From NCBI RefSeq assembly GCF_040954645.1, contig NC_092811.1, positions 124,703,411-124,767,410 on the forward strand: a DNA stretch of 64,000 nt, in the 5' to 3' direction. Numbering within the stretch: position 1 is the first letter of the stretch; each line of letters begins with the position of its first letter. Under the pieces are notes generated by a model, which was not told where the DNA came from, made no database searches, and was given only the letters and a program-made list of their open reading frames with translations. This DNA comes from Diabrotica undecimpunctata (lineage: Eukaryota; Arthropoda; Insecta; Coleoptera; Chrysomelidae). Shown piece by piece: positions 12,582 to 23,340 of this stretch. The position numbers and the translations under genes are program-made.

Positions 12582-12964
12582 ACGTGACAACGTCTTAAAT
12601 TAGGTTGTGGCTCGGAGTCACTCATGAAAAAGTGTAACGCCCGCTCACGTCTGTTACGATGAGTCACCGAACGAGAGAGAGGCCCGCCGGACCGGCGAAT
12701 GCCTTGCGTCTCTCTCCCACTCAAACATGATCGGTCCGCTGGTGCGATGCTATTTCTCCTATCATCGTCCTATCCTAAACAAAATCACTCAAATAGAAAT
12801 TAGTTAAGTTTAAGTTTACATGTACAATGTTTTAGTAAACAAAATATATTTCTATAGTTAAAATTTGTGCAATTCTTATTTTCATTCAATTCCTTGTTCC
12901 TATTGTGCAATTTAATAATATTCATATCAATAAATATTCTACCGAGAAAAAGACGTTGTCACGT
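12582..12964. repeat. Inverted-repeat-bounded, GC-richer element
   Basis: A perfect 15-bp inverted pair, acgtgacaacgtctt at 12582-12596 and its complement at 12950-12964, bounds about 380 bp. The left half of this stretch is distinctly GC-rich (12600-12760). It contains no credible coding frame. It may be a short non-autonomous transposon. No target duplication could be read. Confidence 0.4.
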
Positions 12965-13689
12965 AAAATCTTCGCCCGTAAAACCGACTTTACAGGCAAC
13001 CGATTTTTTTTAAATGTAATACCCTATACAGGTTGTCCAGAAGCTCTACTGAGAAACGAAGACCAGAGATTCCTCTGATGATTTTAAGACCATTTAACCC
13101 AGTTCACCTAGTCCAAAAATGTTTCCTAAGGGATCTAGAGCTCTTTGAAAATGGCGCCTTGTAATTAGTTTTTGTTAAATACCTCCAGAATGCTTCTATT
13201 TAGAAAAATGAAAACTGGTTCGAATATTAATCCTCCAGAGTTGAATCGATTTGATTAATTGCGAATTTCTAGTACCGATCATAAGCGTCCGTTTTGGGTA
13301 GGTTAACGGTTATTCTAACTTATAACTTTTTTTAATCTATCTTTTAAGCATTCGATATACTAGATTATTAAATTTTCAAATATTTTAGTACTAAAAGGTA
13401 CTCTGACTTCGAGTCGGTAGGATGCACCATTTTCTAGAAAAATCGATTTGAAATTTTTTCATTTTTTCGTCATGAAAGTTAAATTCATAGGTACCTTAAT
13501 TAATTTTATAATTTATCTTATGTTTTAATAAATGTAGAAGCATACAATTCATAAAAAAGTTTAGGAAAAGAAGCAAAAAATCAAACTGAAACAACATTTT
13601 ATTTAAAGGGTTTTAAAAACAAAGTATTTATTACGATGGAACGAAACTAACACAAAAGAACAAGTATCAAAAATAGATAGGTACAAAAA

Positions 13690-14590
13690 ATGCTCGATGT
13701 TGATGACCATTAGTCTCTATGCATAAATTTGCCCTTTTGCTTAGAGAACGCCGAATTCTTGGAAAAATTGCAAAGTTATTTCTAAATTTGTTGCAAGAAT
13801 CTTGTATCCTTAGCTAGAGTTGTGCACGATTTTGTATCGGAACAGAATAAACACAATATTCGTAAGGATTAAAATCAGGCGACCTTGCTGGCCAAGCAAC
13901 TGGACAGCCTCTTCCAATCCAGTGGTCGTAGTAGTTATTCTCAAGAAAGTCTTGTACATTCCTGCTAAAGTGAATCGGACACCCGTCATGTAGAAAACAC
14001 AATTTTTTTATTTAAACCATATTTAAAAGCACATCATCTAACGAATCAAGTAAAACATCTTCCAGAAAATGAAAGTAATAAGCACCATTTAAACAAGCAG
14101 GCAATTGGACAGGCCCAAGTAGATAGTCGCAAACTACTCCCATCGAGACGTTTATGTTAAACCTATTCTTCTTCTTCTTGTGCCACTTCTATCGGAGATT
14201 GGAAATTATCAAGGCTATCCTGACCTTGTTTACAGCTGACCTAAAGAGTTCATTAGTGGTGCAGCCAAACCACTCTCTCAAATTACGCAGCCATGACATT
14301 CTTCTACGGCCTGGATTCCGTTTTCCTTCTATTTTTCCTTGCATTATATTTTGAAGTAATGCGTATTTATGTCCTCTCATCAGGTGACATAAATATTCGA
14401 GACGTTTGATCGTTAACAAAATTTCTGGGTCTTTTCCTATCCTTCGCATTACTACAAAATTTGTAACTCTTTCAACCCAACTTATCTTCAGCATTGGTAG
14501 CACCACATCTCGTTAAACCTATGGTGATGCTTAAATTCTTGAACAACGTGGGGATTGTCGGCAACCTACGAATAATATTGTGCATTATGC
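13690..14590 (-). pseudogene. Mariner-like transposase, catalytic C-terminal half (split)
   Basis: Minus-strand sequence encodes NPHVVQEFKHHHRF (about 14560-14520), then after the insertion INVWMGVVCDYLLGPVQLP, CFLHDGCPIHFSRNVQDFLE, WIGRG.PVAWPARSPDFNP and a tail resembling CIETNGHQHR. HDG and SPDFNP are DDE/D catalytic-region signatures; the transposase would cut and rejoin the TIR ends. An RT tail is inserted at 14167-14511, and small frameshifts occur near 14010. The N-terminal half of this gene lies at 17380-17694, displaced by nested insertions. Confidence 0.8.
14167..14511 (-). mobile_element. 5'-truncated RTE-type tail with 11-bp target duplication
   Basis: The RT C-terminus on the minus strand includes ISWVERVTNFVVMRRIGKD, a helix pair and GRRRMSWLRNLREWFG. 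It ends in a GAAGAAGAAG tail (CTTCTTCTTCTT on the plus strand at about 14167-14179). The 11-bp sequence gttaaacctat flanks it at 14156-14166 and 14512-14522. Removing the insert and one flank rejoins the mariner sequence. The GAA-type tail matches the RTE copies at 42.4, 48.6, 53.2 and 54.8 kb. Confidence 0.9.
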
Positions 14591-14594
14591 ACAT

Positions 14595-15566
14595 TAAAAA
14601 TTCCATTTTTTAGTGAATTTAACTTTGTCGCAAAACGTACCTGCAAAAATCTTCATTGTGATTTTTTTAATTTTGTAACCATCTAGCGAATTCTTTACGA
14701 GCAAGAAAATCTTTTTGTAGCTGTACATGTATAGTAGCAGTGCTTTGTAAAATAAAAAGAATATAAATTTTCGTTGTGTAAGATATTTCCTACGCATGTA
14801 AAGGTATAATTTGCCTACCACGTTGGGTATCACTTATAGGGGGTTAAAAGTGGTGACAGCAATTACTGGGCTGCAGATAGGGTAAGTAAACAAACCGAAA
14901 CGTTTGCGAACGGCCACTATTGATTTGGTTGGAGAGCTGGGTCGTAAGTAAGTGAATAAAAGGGGGACTGAATGGGGTAACTACAGAGAAAGAAATCAAA
15001 AAATACTTACATAGATTTTCTGTGCAACACACACAAAAGGTTCTAAAACTATTTGAATTTGGATGCCGGTTAAAAGATTTTTCTTGCTGGATGGAAAGAA
15101 AGGATTTTCTTTCCTTAAAAATATTAAAGGGTGAAAATATTTTTAAAGGAAATAATTCTACAACTTCCAGTTCAGACAGAAACATTACAAATTTATTATT
15201 ACTTCACATCAACAGTTTTAGAAATAATATTAACAAAATTTATCAACAAAATTTACAATGGCGCTATTTGAAACGATTGACAACTGTTATGTATGGTTCT
15301 CATGTACGCATATACTTGGCAACGTTGCACTTGGTTAACGGAACCACAAGTGACAGCTGTGACATGACAACCAGACATAGACAACACACTTAGGTTAGGG
15401 ATTCCATATGAACAATAATAATAATGTTAATTTATATATCCTTATAAAGCTTAATAAAACCTATCGTAAGTAGCTTTACGTTATATTATGTCTCACAGTC
15501 CTAAAGAGGCATACATTACAACAACAAGCTCCAGGCGTTGGGAACACTTATAGGAATTTAAATTAT
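14595..15566. other. Spacer inside the mariner element
   Basis: Open frames on both strands at 14844-15393 overlap one another and match nothing I know; no motif supports any of them. Confidence 0.4.
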
Positions 15567-16135
15567 GGTTGAGTTTACCGAAAGTATAAGCTGATTATAG
15601 CAGCAAATGTCAAACACGGAACAAAAAATTTCGGTATAGCAGTGTTGGCATGTTTTTATAATGTAGATGCTGTATGCTTCAAATATAAAAAGATAAAGCT
15701 TTAGAAAAATACATTTTGTTTATATTATGTTATGAATTCTGCAATTTTTAATTTAGATAAAACAAGAATGAGTAAATATTTGTTTCTTTGTAGATTAATT
15801 GCAGTTAATTAATACAATTTTTTTTAGCAATTACCCTTTGATAGATTAAGGGATAGATTTGGCAATCGTCAAATCAGCAGTTGCCAGATTACAACAGATG
15901 TTTGCAACTAATTTCGAAAGAGACAAATATTTACTCGTTATTATTTCATATAAATTAAAAATTACAGAATTCATAAAATAGTATAATCAAAATGTACTTT
16001 TTAAAAGCTTTATCTCTTTATATTTGAAGCATACATTGCATACATATGCATTATAAAAACATGCCAATACTGCCAAACCGAAATATTTTTGACATTTGCG
16101 GCTATATTCAGCTTGTACTTTCGGTAAACTTAACC
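15567..16135. mobile_element. 569-bp non-autonomous TIR element with 8-bp target duplication
   Basis: Long inverted arms begin GGTTGAGTTTACCGAAAGT on the left and, inverted, GGTTAAGTTTACCGAAAGT on the right, and extend about 250 bp inward. The 8-bp taaattat is present at 15559-15566 and 16136-16143. It has no coding capacity. An 8-bp duplication is what hAT and P-type transposases make, but these termini do not look like canonical hAT ends, so the class is open. Confidence 0.85.
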
Positions 16136-16682
16136 TAAATTATTATTAAAATGAAAATATCTAGATTTTTCAACAGAGCTTACATTGAGGTTAACCTTCA
16201 AAACAAAACAAATCAAATTTATGGTTATGTACCAATTGTCAAAAAAGGATAATACTGACTGTCATGTTAAAATGAAATGTCAAAACTTTTTGAAAGTAAT
16301 AATTAAATTTTAAAATTCATTGCATTCAACTAATATGACAATTACAAAACTTATAATTTCATTTATTTACAATTTTTTAGTTTATCATAAAAGCAAATTT
16401 AACAAAAAGTACCTTATATCACTCTGGATGATATATTTCCTTTAAGGAAGTTTTTGGGATTGGAGCTGGATTAAAACACTGCAAACAAACACAACTCCGT
16501 CCAACATAAGGTGCAAATTAGTCTGAAGTGACAAGGGAACACAAATAGACAATTCTTTGGAAGTTGGACACTGGATTCGGGCTTCGGATTATCCTGGATG
16601 ACCACAAACAACAAAACCTTGTGGACCTCTCAAATGGTTGGAAACGCCATTTTAAAAATATCCCAGATAAAATACAGTCCCT

Positions 16683-16685
<3 letters not shown>
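16136..16685. other. Spacer without recognisable features
   Basis: Nothing recognised between the TIR element and the microsatellite. Confidence 0.4.

Positions 16686-16736
<51 letters not shown>
16686..16736. repeat. (TA)n microsatellite
   Basis: About 25 TA units directly at the 3' end of the RT fragment that follows on the minus strand. It may derive from that element's tail. Confidence 0.95.
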
Positions 16737-16739
<3 letters not shown>

Positions 16740-16745
16740 GGGATT

Positions 16746-17153
16746 CTACAGTATTCCCTGCCTTCCCTCGCTCAACCGTTTCCATCTCTCTCTGTTGTCC
16801 CATTCTCCATCGTATAGGCCTCTCTTACTCATGGCGTCGTCTACTTCGTTCTTCCAGGATTTTCGGGATCGTCCTCTTTTCCTTCTTCCTATGGGGCTCC
16901 ATTCGGTTATTCTCTTTTCGGTTATTTCACTTGTAGATAGGTACTCTGTTTTCGTGAGGTTAATATCTAGGCTAGCCTTGGTATATTCTTCTTGTAGTTT
17001 TTTCATCATGTAGCTGAGGTCGTCTTGGTCTTGTGCAATCACTACTTGATTGTCTGCAAAGCTTAATGTATATAGGTATTCGTTCCGTACCGGTACTCCC
17101 ATGCCTTCCCCCCCGGAGTCTGTGCCTTCCGGGAGTACCGGAATTTTTTTCAA
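16746..17153 (-). pseudogene. Internally deleted non-LTR RT fragment
   Basis: One minus-strand frame of 135 codons fuses two distant RT regions. Residues 25-75 carry the catalytic motif (YTLSFADNQVVIAQ, second Asp of FADD replaced by Asn) and motif D (DINLTKTEYLSTSE). Residues 78-135 carry a retrotransposon C-terminus (EWSPIGRRKRGRSRKSW, then ERWKRLSEGRQG). The roughly 150 residues normally between them are absent without a frameshift, so this is an internal deletion derivative. The start is arbitrary, because the 5' RT is missing beyond 17153. Confidence 0.8.
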
Positions 17154-17379
17154 TGACGCGTTTTAGGCGACTATGAACCTTAAGAATTTTGCACTTTGAA
17201 AATGTAGAAATTAAAACGTAAATATGACAATTATTTAACTACGTAGTTAAAATTTTTATTAGATGTATAGCAAAACGCTTGTATAAACAAGAACTTCAAG
17301 GAATTTTTTTACATAGGCAGGGGCGTATCAAATAAATCGTATACATTAAATATTCAATAGTTATAAGGAAATTATACAT

Positions 17380-17694
17380 ACTACACGGAAGATTTTGAAA
17401 TTGAGGGATACTTGGCAGATAGTCTTGGAACGCTAATTTCTGGATTTCCCTCAACTTCCATTAAAATAACATCTTCATGTTCTGCTGTTACATTATCATG
17501 TCACCCTGTTTCATTATTTTTGGGGATTACTGAACCTGTTTCATTTAATCGTTGATGAAGAGCTTGAAATGTTGAGTGAGTGGACTCACGATTGGGACAT
17601 TTTTCAGATTATCTATGTTGTACTGCTCCAGCGTTACACCTCATTTCGCCATAAACTAAAACATATCAGCGTATTCCTCATTAGTAAAAACCAT
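17380..17694 (-). pseudogene. Mariner-like transposase, N-terminal DNA-binding half
   Basis: Starts at a methionine at 17692-17694 with VFTNEEYADMF, then after a small frameshift EMRCNAGAVQHR, YSEKCPNRE-like sequence (the Y is a stop here), STFQALHQRLNETGS, and EVEGNPEISVPRLSAKYPSI. This is the paired-type helix-turn-helix region that binds the TIRs in mariner transposases. It has at least three stops and one frameshift. It sits just inside the right TIR and pairs with the catalytic half at 13690-14590, showing that the element's gene ran on the minus strand. Confidence 0.75.
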
Positions 17695-18300
17695 TTTTGT
17701 TGAATAGAAATTGTTATATTTGAATGCCAAAAAGTAAAAAACTAAAAGATAAACTTCGTAAACTGAATACAATTTGTCAATGAAAAACGTAGGTTATACT
17801 TCTGTTGGCAAGTTCACGGCCAAGTGCAAAAAATATTAATTTACCTTTCATGACGAAAAAACTAAAAAAATTCAAATCGGTTTTTCTAGGAAACGATGTA
17901 TCCTATTGACTTAGAGTAAGGGTACCTTTTAGTACTAAAATACCTGAAAATTTACTAATGTAGTATCGTGAATGCTTAAAAGGTAAAAACAAAAAAGTTA
18001 GGCTTTAAAATAACCGTGGACCTATCCAAAACGGACGCCTATGATCGGTACTAGAAATTTGCAATTAATCAAATCGATTGAACTCTGGAGGATTAATATT
18101 AGTAACAGTTTTAGTTTTTTTTTTTACATAGAAGCGTTTTGGAGGTACCTATTTAATGAAAACTAATTACAAGGCGCCGTCTTCAAAGAGCTCTAGCTCC
18201 CTTAGGAAGCATTTTCGGACTAGGTGAATTGGGTTAAATTGTCTTAATTATCTGAGGAATCTCTGGTCTTTGTTTGTCAGGAGAGTTTCTGGACACCCTG

Positions 18301-19044
18301 ATATTAAAGCATTTTTGAATATATGTTCTAAAAATATGAAGTATTTGTATAAGGTTCAATAGGTGTAAACTTGATAATTTTTAAAATATTTACACTTTTA
18401 TTGACAACAAGGTAATTTAAAGGGCTGCGGGTTAGGTTTCCAAGGTAATAAAAATATAAATGACATCTCCAAAGTTTTTGTAGTGTTATTAAGATTTAAT
18501 ATTTTTTACATCTAGCCATACCATATACAGTGTGATCCCTATTTTAAAATACAAAATTTTCTCATTACGATTCAAAAATATCCATAGTTTTTGAAAGCCA
18601 GGGAAGAAGGAAATTTTGACAAAGATTGTATTTCGGGTATTTTTAGTTGTAAAAAAGTGATAAGTGGAAATTAAAAGATTCTTTCTGATAAAAGTGGTTA
18701 AATAAAAATATAAATTGAGAAATTAGTTAGAAAGTTAATTTAATTAGGATAAAAATGACTTTGTTTCAAAAGAATTCAATAAACTAAGTAAGGTTAACAA
18801 TGGTTTAGGTTTAGAGAATCCAAACGACTAGCTATCTCTTTGTTTTCGGGAGCTAGCAAGGAGAAAAAATTATTTTTAATTCATGCAAAGCGGTTTTGTT
18901 GATCGCTGAAGGGAAAAACCAAAATATATAATTAGGATATCTCAGAGAAAGAAAAGAAATGGAATTTTGGGTTGTTTGAAAATCATCGTTCAGCCTAAAA
19001 GGTCCACAAGGACATAAGTCTAAAGTTAATGTTCTTCTGGTATA
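18301..19044. other. Spacer without recognisable features
   Basis: A CAGTGTGATCCCTATTTT sequence next to TA near 18534 resembles a mariner terminus, but no partner was found. Confidence 0.35.
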
Positions 19045-19935
19045 CAGGGTATTTTAAAGCAACACATGAAAAAATTAATTTTGTAGAATTCTGGTGATCG
19101 CGGTGGCCAAATAGTTGGTCCTCCTCTACCTATCCACCTCTCAGGAAGGTTATTATTTAGATGATTGCGAATAGCAGCAGTATGGTGAACTGACGCACCG
19201 TCGTGTTAAACACATTCGTTGTCGAATATTAAGCGGTAAATTTTGCAGCAGTATTGGAAAATTATTATTTAGAAAATCCAGATATATGACACCATTCACA
19301 CGACCGTCATAAAAATGTGGGCCAATCACATAATCGCCAACAATACCACCAAAAACATTTATAGACCACCTAGGTTGACTACGAGTGTTAACAAAATAGG
19401 GATTGCTTGATGCATAGTAATGAAAATTATGCCGATTCACCGTTCCTTTTTTGTAAAATGTAGCCTTATCTCCTAAAAGCACATACTAGAAAAAATAGGT
19501 CTCTTTGCACTTGCTGTTGAGACCATTGACAAAAAGTTAATTTACGTTAATATTCACCGACTGTCAATTCTTAATATAACTGTATGCGGTAAGGCTGCAG
19601 TTTATGTTTATGAAGGATATTTGCCGCCGAAGTTTGATTAATGTCATATTGACGTGAAATTTTACGAGTGCTGATGTGGGGGGGGGGGGATCTTCAGTAG
19701 TAGCTATCAGTACATCATATTGCTTTTCACTAACAGTTTTGGTTCTCTCATTTTTTTCATATACAACTGATCCAGTTGGAACAGAACGATCCATTAATTT
19801 TTCAAAAGCTCTTGCGTTTGGCTTCTTCCGTTCAAGATATCGTTCGTGATATATTCTGAATGCAAATAATCAATTTCTCGAACTTTCCCCTAATACCCAG
19901 ATCATATCTGTTAACTCTTCTACACAAATATTCAT
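19045..19935 (-). pseudogene. Second mariner-like transposase, C-terminally truncated
   Basis: The minus strand opens at a methionine (19935) with NICVEELTDMIWVLGESSRN, followed by IYHERYLERKKPNARAFEKL and a decayed linker that contains a homopolymer of about 12 C. The catalytic part is well preserved: INVFGGIVGDYVIGP, NLPLNIRQRM, then (after a one-base shift near 19210) HDGASVHHTAAIRNHLNN, LPERWIGRGGPTIWPPRSPE. The gene stops abruptly at SPEF. CAGGGTATTTTAAAGC next to TA at 19045 is probably its TIR, implying a C-terminal deletion. It differs from the 13-18 kb mariner. Confidence 0.8.
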
Positions 19936-20515
19936 TTTTAACAATACAGACAAACCGCAGAGACCGATTAAAAAGGTAATAATATGAAAACTGTCATTTT
20001 CAAAGCCTACCGTTTACGGTTTAATAATGCGAAGACGGTCATTTTTTCAAAGTCTACTATTTTATTTTTATACTGACACAAATGGCTTTTTACTGCGCTT
20101 CACAATCGGCACTTAGGAACGTTTTATTAAAAATTCCTGGGTTAGAATACTGTTGATATAACAATCTGAAACATGGATCCTCCCTAGGATTTCTTTGAGA
20201 GCCTAATAGTTTGAATGAAATTTTCCTCAGGGCCGCAAGTACAAGTGGTGGTATGAAATAACTTTAAAACTATATGACTATAGCATAAGTTTATTACAAG
20301 TTACGTAAAAACAATATAATTATAAATTATATGGACTGTTTTGCATGTAAAAAGTAAGAAAATGTCTTTTATTTGACTCCAGGAATATCAAGTCCTGAAT
20401 TTGTTAATTCTTTGAAGTCGACGGGCGAAATCTTTCACAGCTCTCTAGAATGACATCTATGTTAGCAGGTTGGAAAGAAACTGAAATTCTCAAAATGTTT
20501 CAACGGTCTCACTAG

Positions 20516-21480
20516 TTAGCCTAGCCTAGATCTGTACTTGTTTTTTATGAACTTCAGCTTACTGAATGTAGATTCACAGACATATGTAGATGCAAAAATA
20601 CACAAAATTTTCTGAGCACAGTCAATTAAGTTAGGAAATTTGTCATTTTCAACTGCTTCCCAAAACTTATAGTGAGCTTTTTCCTTCTTTTTTTCTTCAA
20701 AAATACTTTTGAGCTCTGTATCATTCTGAAGATCAATTAAATCCCTAGCTTCGTATCTAAAAATAGAAAGATGAGCTACATCTGCTGTTGTTATTGCCCA
20801 TGGATTTTCCACCAAGCGAAATGGTTCTTGGAACTTGCTGAAGTCACTAAACCTCACAGACATTTCATCCTTTAGGTCTGCTAACAGCTTCAGTAGGTCA
20901 GAAATCTCTTGACTTTCATCTGGATTTTCATCAAACAGTGCTTTAACGGAAGGAAAGCTGGAATAATCTTCATTTGACAATTCTTCAATATACATATTCA
21001 GGTTCTGCCCCAGTGAAAACACAATACTCATCATTTTCGTTACAATGTTATTGTAGTCTCCTTGAAATTTGGTCAATGTTTCATTCATAATGCTCATTGC
21101 ATCAGTGAGAAACGCTACTTTCAGCCACCAACTAAAATTATGAATATCAGTAAACTCTTTATTCTTTGTAGCCAAAAACAGAGTAATCTCATGTCGAATG
21201 CTAAAGAAACGTTCCAAAACTTTACCCTTACTTAGCCATCTCACTTCTGTGTGGTAAAGAATGTCCCCATATTGCGACATAAGTTCTTTCAGTGTTCTGT
21301 AAGTGTTTTCATAACACAGCTGAAATTTTCACCAAATTTAGCAGCTAAGCGAAACTCAATAAATTATCATTTCCCAAGTGTTTTTTCAACAGCTGAACAA
21401 ACCCTAGATTTTGTCCCAACATTGATGGGCAACCATCAGTACACACAGAAAAAACCTTTCACAAGGTTTTGAAACATCTT
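20516..21480 (-). pseudogene. hAT transposase, C-terminal two thirds
   Basis: One 254-codon minus-strand frame (20516-21280) begins YGDILYHTEVRWLSKGKVLERF, the conserved hAT stretch with its catalytic-region tryptophan. It ends in the dimerisation motif FASTYVCESTFSKLKFIKNKYRSRL. Upstream, 21300-21460 in other frames encodes CTDGCPSMLGQNLGFV, the region around the catalytic Asp, with a deletion between. Relatives are the GTF2IRD2/ZMYM-like hAT transposases. The N-terminal BED finger is missing. A terminus typical of this group lies at 22150-22215. Confidence 0.85.
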
Positions 21481-21542
21481 TACTGGCCGGCCAGTGCCAC
21501 TGTGGTGGGGGTAAAGATGACTAATGCGAAATGCGGTACAAT

Positions 21543-22051
21543 CATCAAGCAAGAAGACAAAAGAGGGAATGTAAAGGTAGTGGGGTCAAAAATATTGTTA
21601 GACAGGAAGTGCCATCTTGAGAGGCCACATTAAACAAGGAAAGAGAGACTCTTTCCTTGTTTAAGAAATCAAATTTAGTTGGGTTATGTTATTGCTGATG
21701 CTATTGTTTGTCCCAACTGTCACATGAAAGATTACTTGTATTTTCTATTGAAGTTTTTTAACAATTGTTTCACATTTTAGACTATTCTTGTTATTATTTA
21801 ATTAAAACTTTATTATGTTCTAGTTTTAAAAAAAGTGTATTATGTATTAATATTATGTAATATTAATATTATGTAATATAACACATAAATAGATAAATTC
21901 GAACCCCTACACCACTGTATGATTATTGTGAAGTGTCATAAAATTTAAATTTGGCGCATTCGCATTTCCGGATATGTCCACCATCAGAGGCCACTTTTTT
22001 GGTCTCCTTTTCATAACGATTAGATTCCCTCTTTTGTCTTTTTGCTCGATG
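21543..22051. mobile_element. 509-bp non-autonomous TIR element with 8-bp target duplication
   Basis: The left end starts CATCAAGCAAGAAGACAAAA and the right end, inverted, CATCGAGCAAAAAGACAAAA; the arms agree for about 28 bp. GGTACAAT is directly repeated at 21535-21542 and 22052-22059. The interior is non-coding. It has inserted between the hAT transposase remnant and its presumed terminus, so it is younger than that hAT copy. Confidence 0.88.
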
Positions 22052-22149
22052 GGTACAATGCAGGGCGCCGCTTTACACTACTGTAATCTGATTAAATACA
22101 TAAATAGAAACATAATTATATTATAACTCGCAAATTTTGTTTTACTGCC

Positions 22150-22215
22150 TAGCAGTCTGAGGGCCGCGAAAAATCGCTCCGAGGGCCGCATGCGACCCAC
22201 GGGCCGCGTAGTGAG
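22150..22215 (-). mobile_element. hAT-type GC-rich terminus
   Basis: The minus strand from about 22224 reads CAGCCATACTCACTACGCGG followed by alternating ggccc/ggccg blocks. This is a pattern typical of the subterminal region of GTF2IRD2/ZMYM-like hAT elements. A short gggccgc block at 20230 may be the remnant of the opposite end. It is probably the 5' end of the hAT copy at 20516-21480. Confidence 0.45.
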
Positions 22216-22231
22216 TATGGCTGATCTAAAA

Positions 22232-23340
22232 ATTGTTACATCAATTGTATATTGTTTTGCTTTCTGTTTTGTGTGAGTTATTTATTGAATAAAAATAATC
22301 TTGTTATATTATTCTACAAAACATATTATCTAGTAATTTTAGAAATCTTGTATTTCATATGATATTTCCTGTTTCCTTCTTATAGAATACTATAAGTATG
22401 GACAATATCATTGCCTATTTTTTTAATTAGTTTTTTTGGACATTATATATGGAGATATAGAGATTTGAATTTGATGTTGAAATTAAAATTTTAACTGTTT
22501 TATTGATAAATAAAATAAACTTCCATCAAATAATTGTCGAATCAATCATGTATTTACTAAGCTTCTTATCTGGATCATTTTGCAAAAAGCGCGATTCAAA
22601 AATAGTTTTCTAGTTTTTAAAGAGAGCTCTCTGGTGGCACTCGCAATAATTCAGCTAAAACTCATATTTCATATTAAATTAAATTTACATGCATTGTAGA
22701 ATAAATTTTATTTTGCCTCGGATCCTACAAAACTTTTAAATTGAAAACATTAGTCTCAATTCAAAATACATAGCTCTAAATTGGTTGCTTAGCAACAAAT
22801 ATGACACAAAACAGTTTCCAGTTAGAAACGTTTTATTGTGTGAGTAATTCAGTAACTTTAAACGTAAAATAGATTTGTATGTATGTGTGAGTAAATTGAA
22901 CAAAATATGTACTTTAAAGTTAAATGGTTTGGTAAAAAATAGACAGTTGTAAAACTATTTTGGCGATAGTTACCGAAAAATTATTTTTGAATAGACGTTG
23001 CAGATTTCCTAACTACACTGCTCCACCAAATTAATGGGTTTCATTAGGTGTATCAAACAATGCTTGACGTACGTGAAGTAAAATATACAAACAAAGATTT
23101 CGAGAAACTGGTTTTTACTTAAGAAGACCTAGGTAGTGAAGATCAAGTGCTACAAACGTTATGGAGTATTAGTTCCTTAGACTCGCAACTGCTTCGAGAG
23201 CGGGAAGTTACTGCCACAACCTGAACTAGGAGACTGGCGAATATTTGATGAATGAACTGGAGAATATTTATGGTACCATAGTTTTACCTGAAAGATTAAG
23301 CGAACAAAATCTACCATCTTACGTACCCGCGACAGACCTC
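22232..23340. other. AT-rich spacer without recognisable features
   Basis: No motif, repeat pair or supported reading frame recognised. Confidence 0.45.

Larger units (their letters stand above)
13029..18300 (-). mobile_element. Mariner-type transposon with ~460-bp terminal inverted repeats
   Basis: The segment 13029 to about 13490 returns in inverted form at about 17840-18300 with moderate divergence. The ends are CAGGTTGTCCAGAA on the left and, inverted, CAGGGTGTCCAGAA on the right. ATA flanks both outer ends, compatible with a TA target. The interior holds the two halves of one minus-strand mariner-like transposase (N-terminal at 17380-17694, C-terminal at 13690-14590). Between them lie an RT tail, a 569-bp TIR element, a TA microsatellite and another RT fragment. 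Most of its 5.3 kb is therefore nested material. TIRs this long are unusual for mariners. Confidence 0.75.

Noticed and set aside
12467..12724. 85-codon minus-strand open frame in GC-rich DNA
   Set aside because: No domain. It crosses the inverted-repeat boundary at 12582, so it is not a unit.
15022..15393. 123-codon plus-strand open frame
   Set aside because: Overlaps an equally long antisense frame, lacks any motif, and lies in sequence nested in a mariner element.
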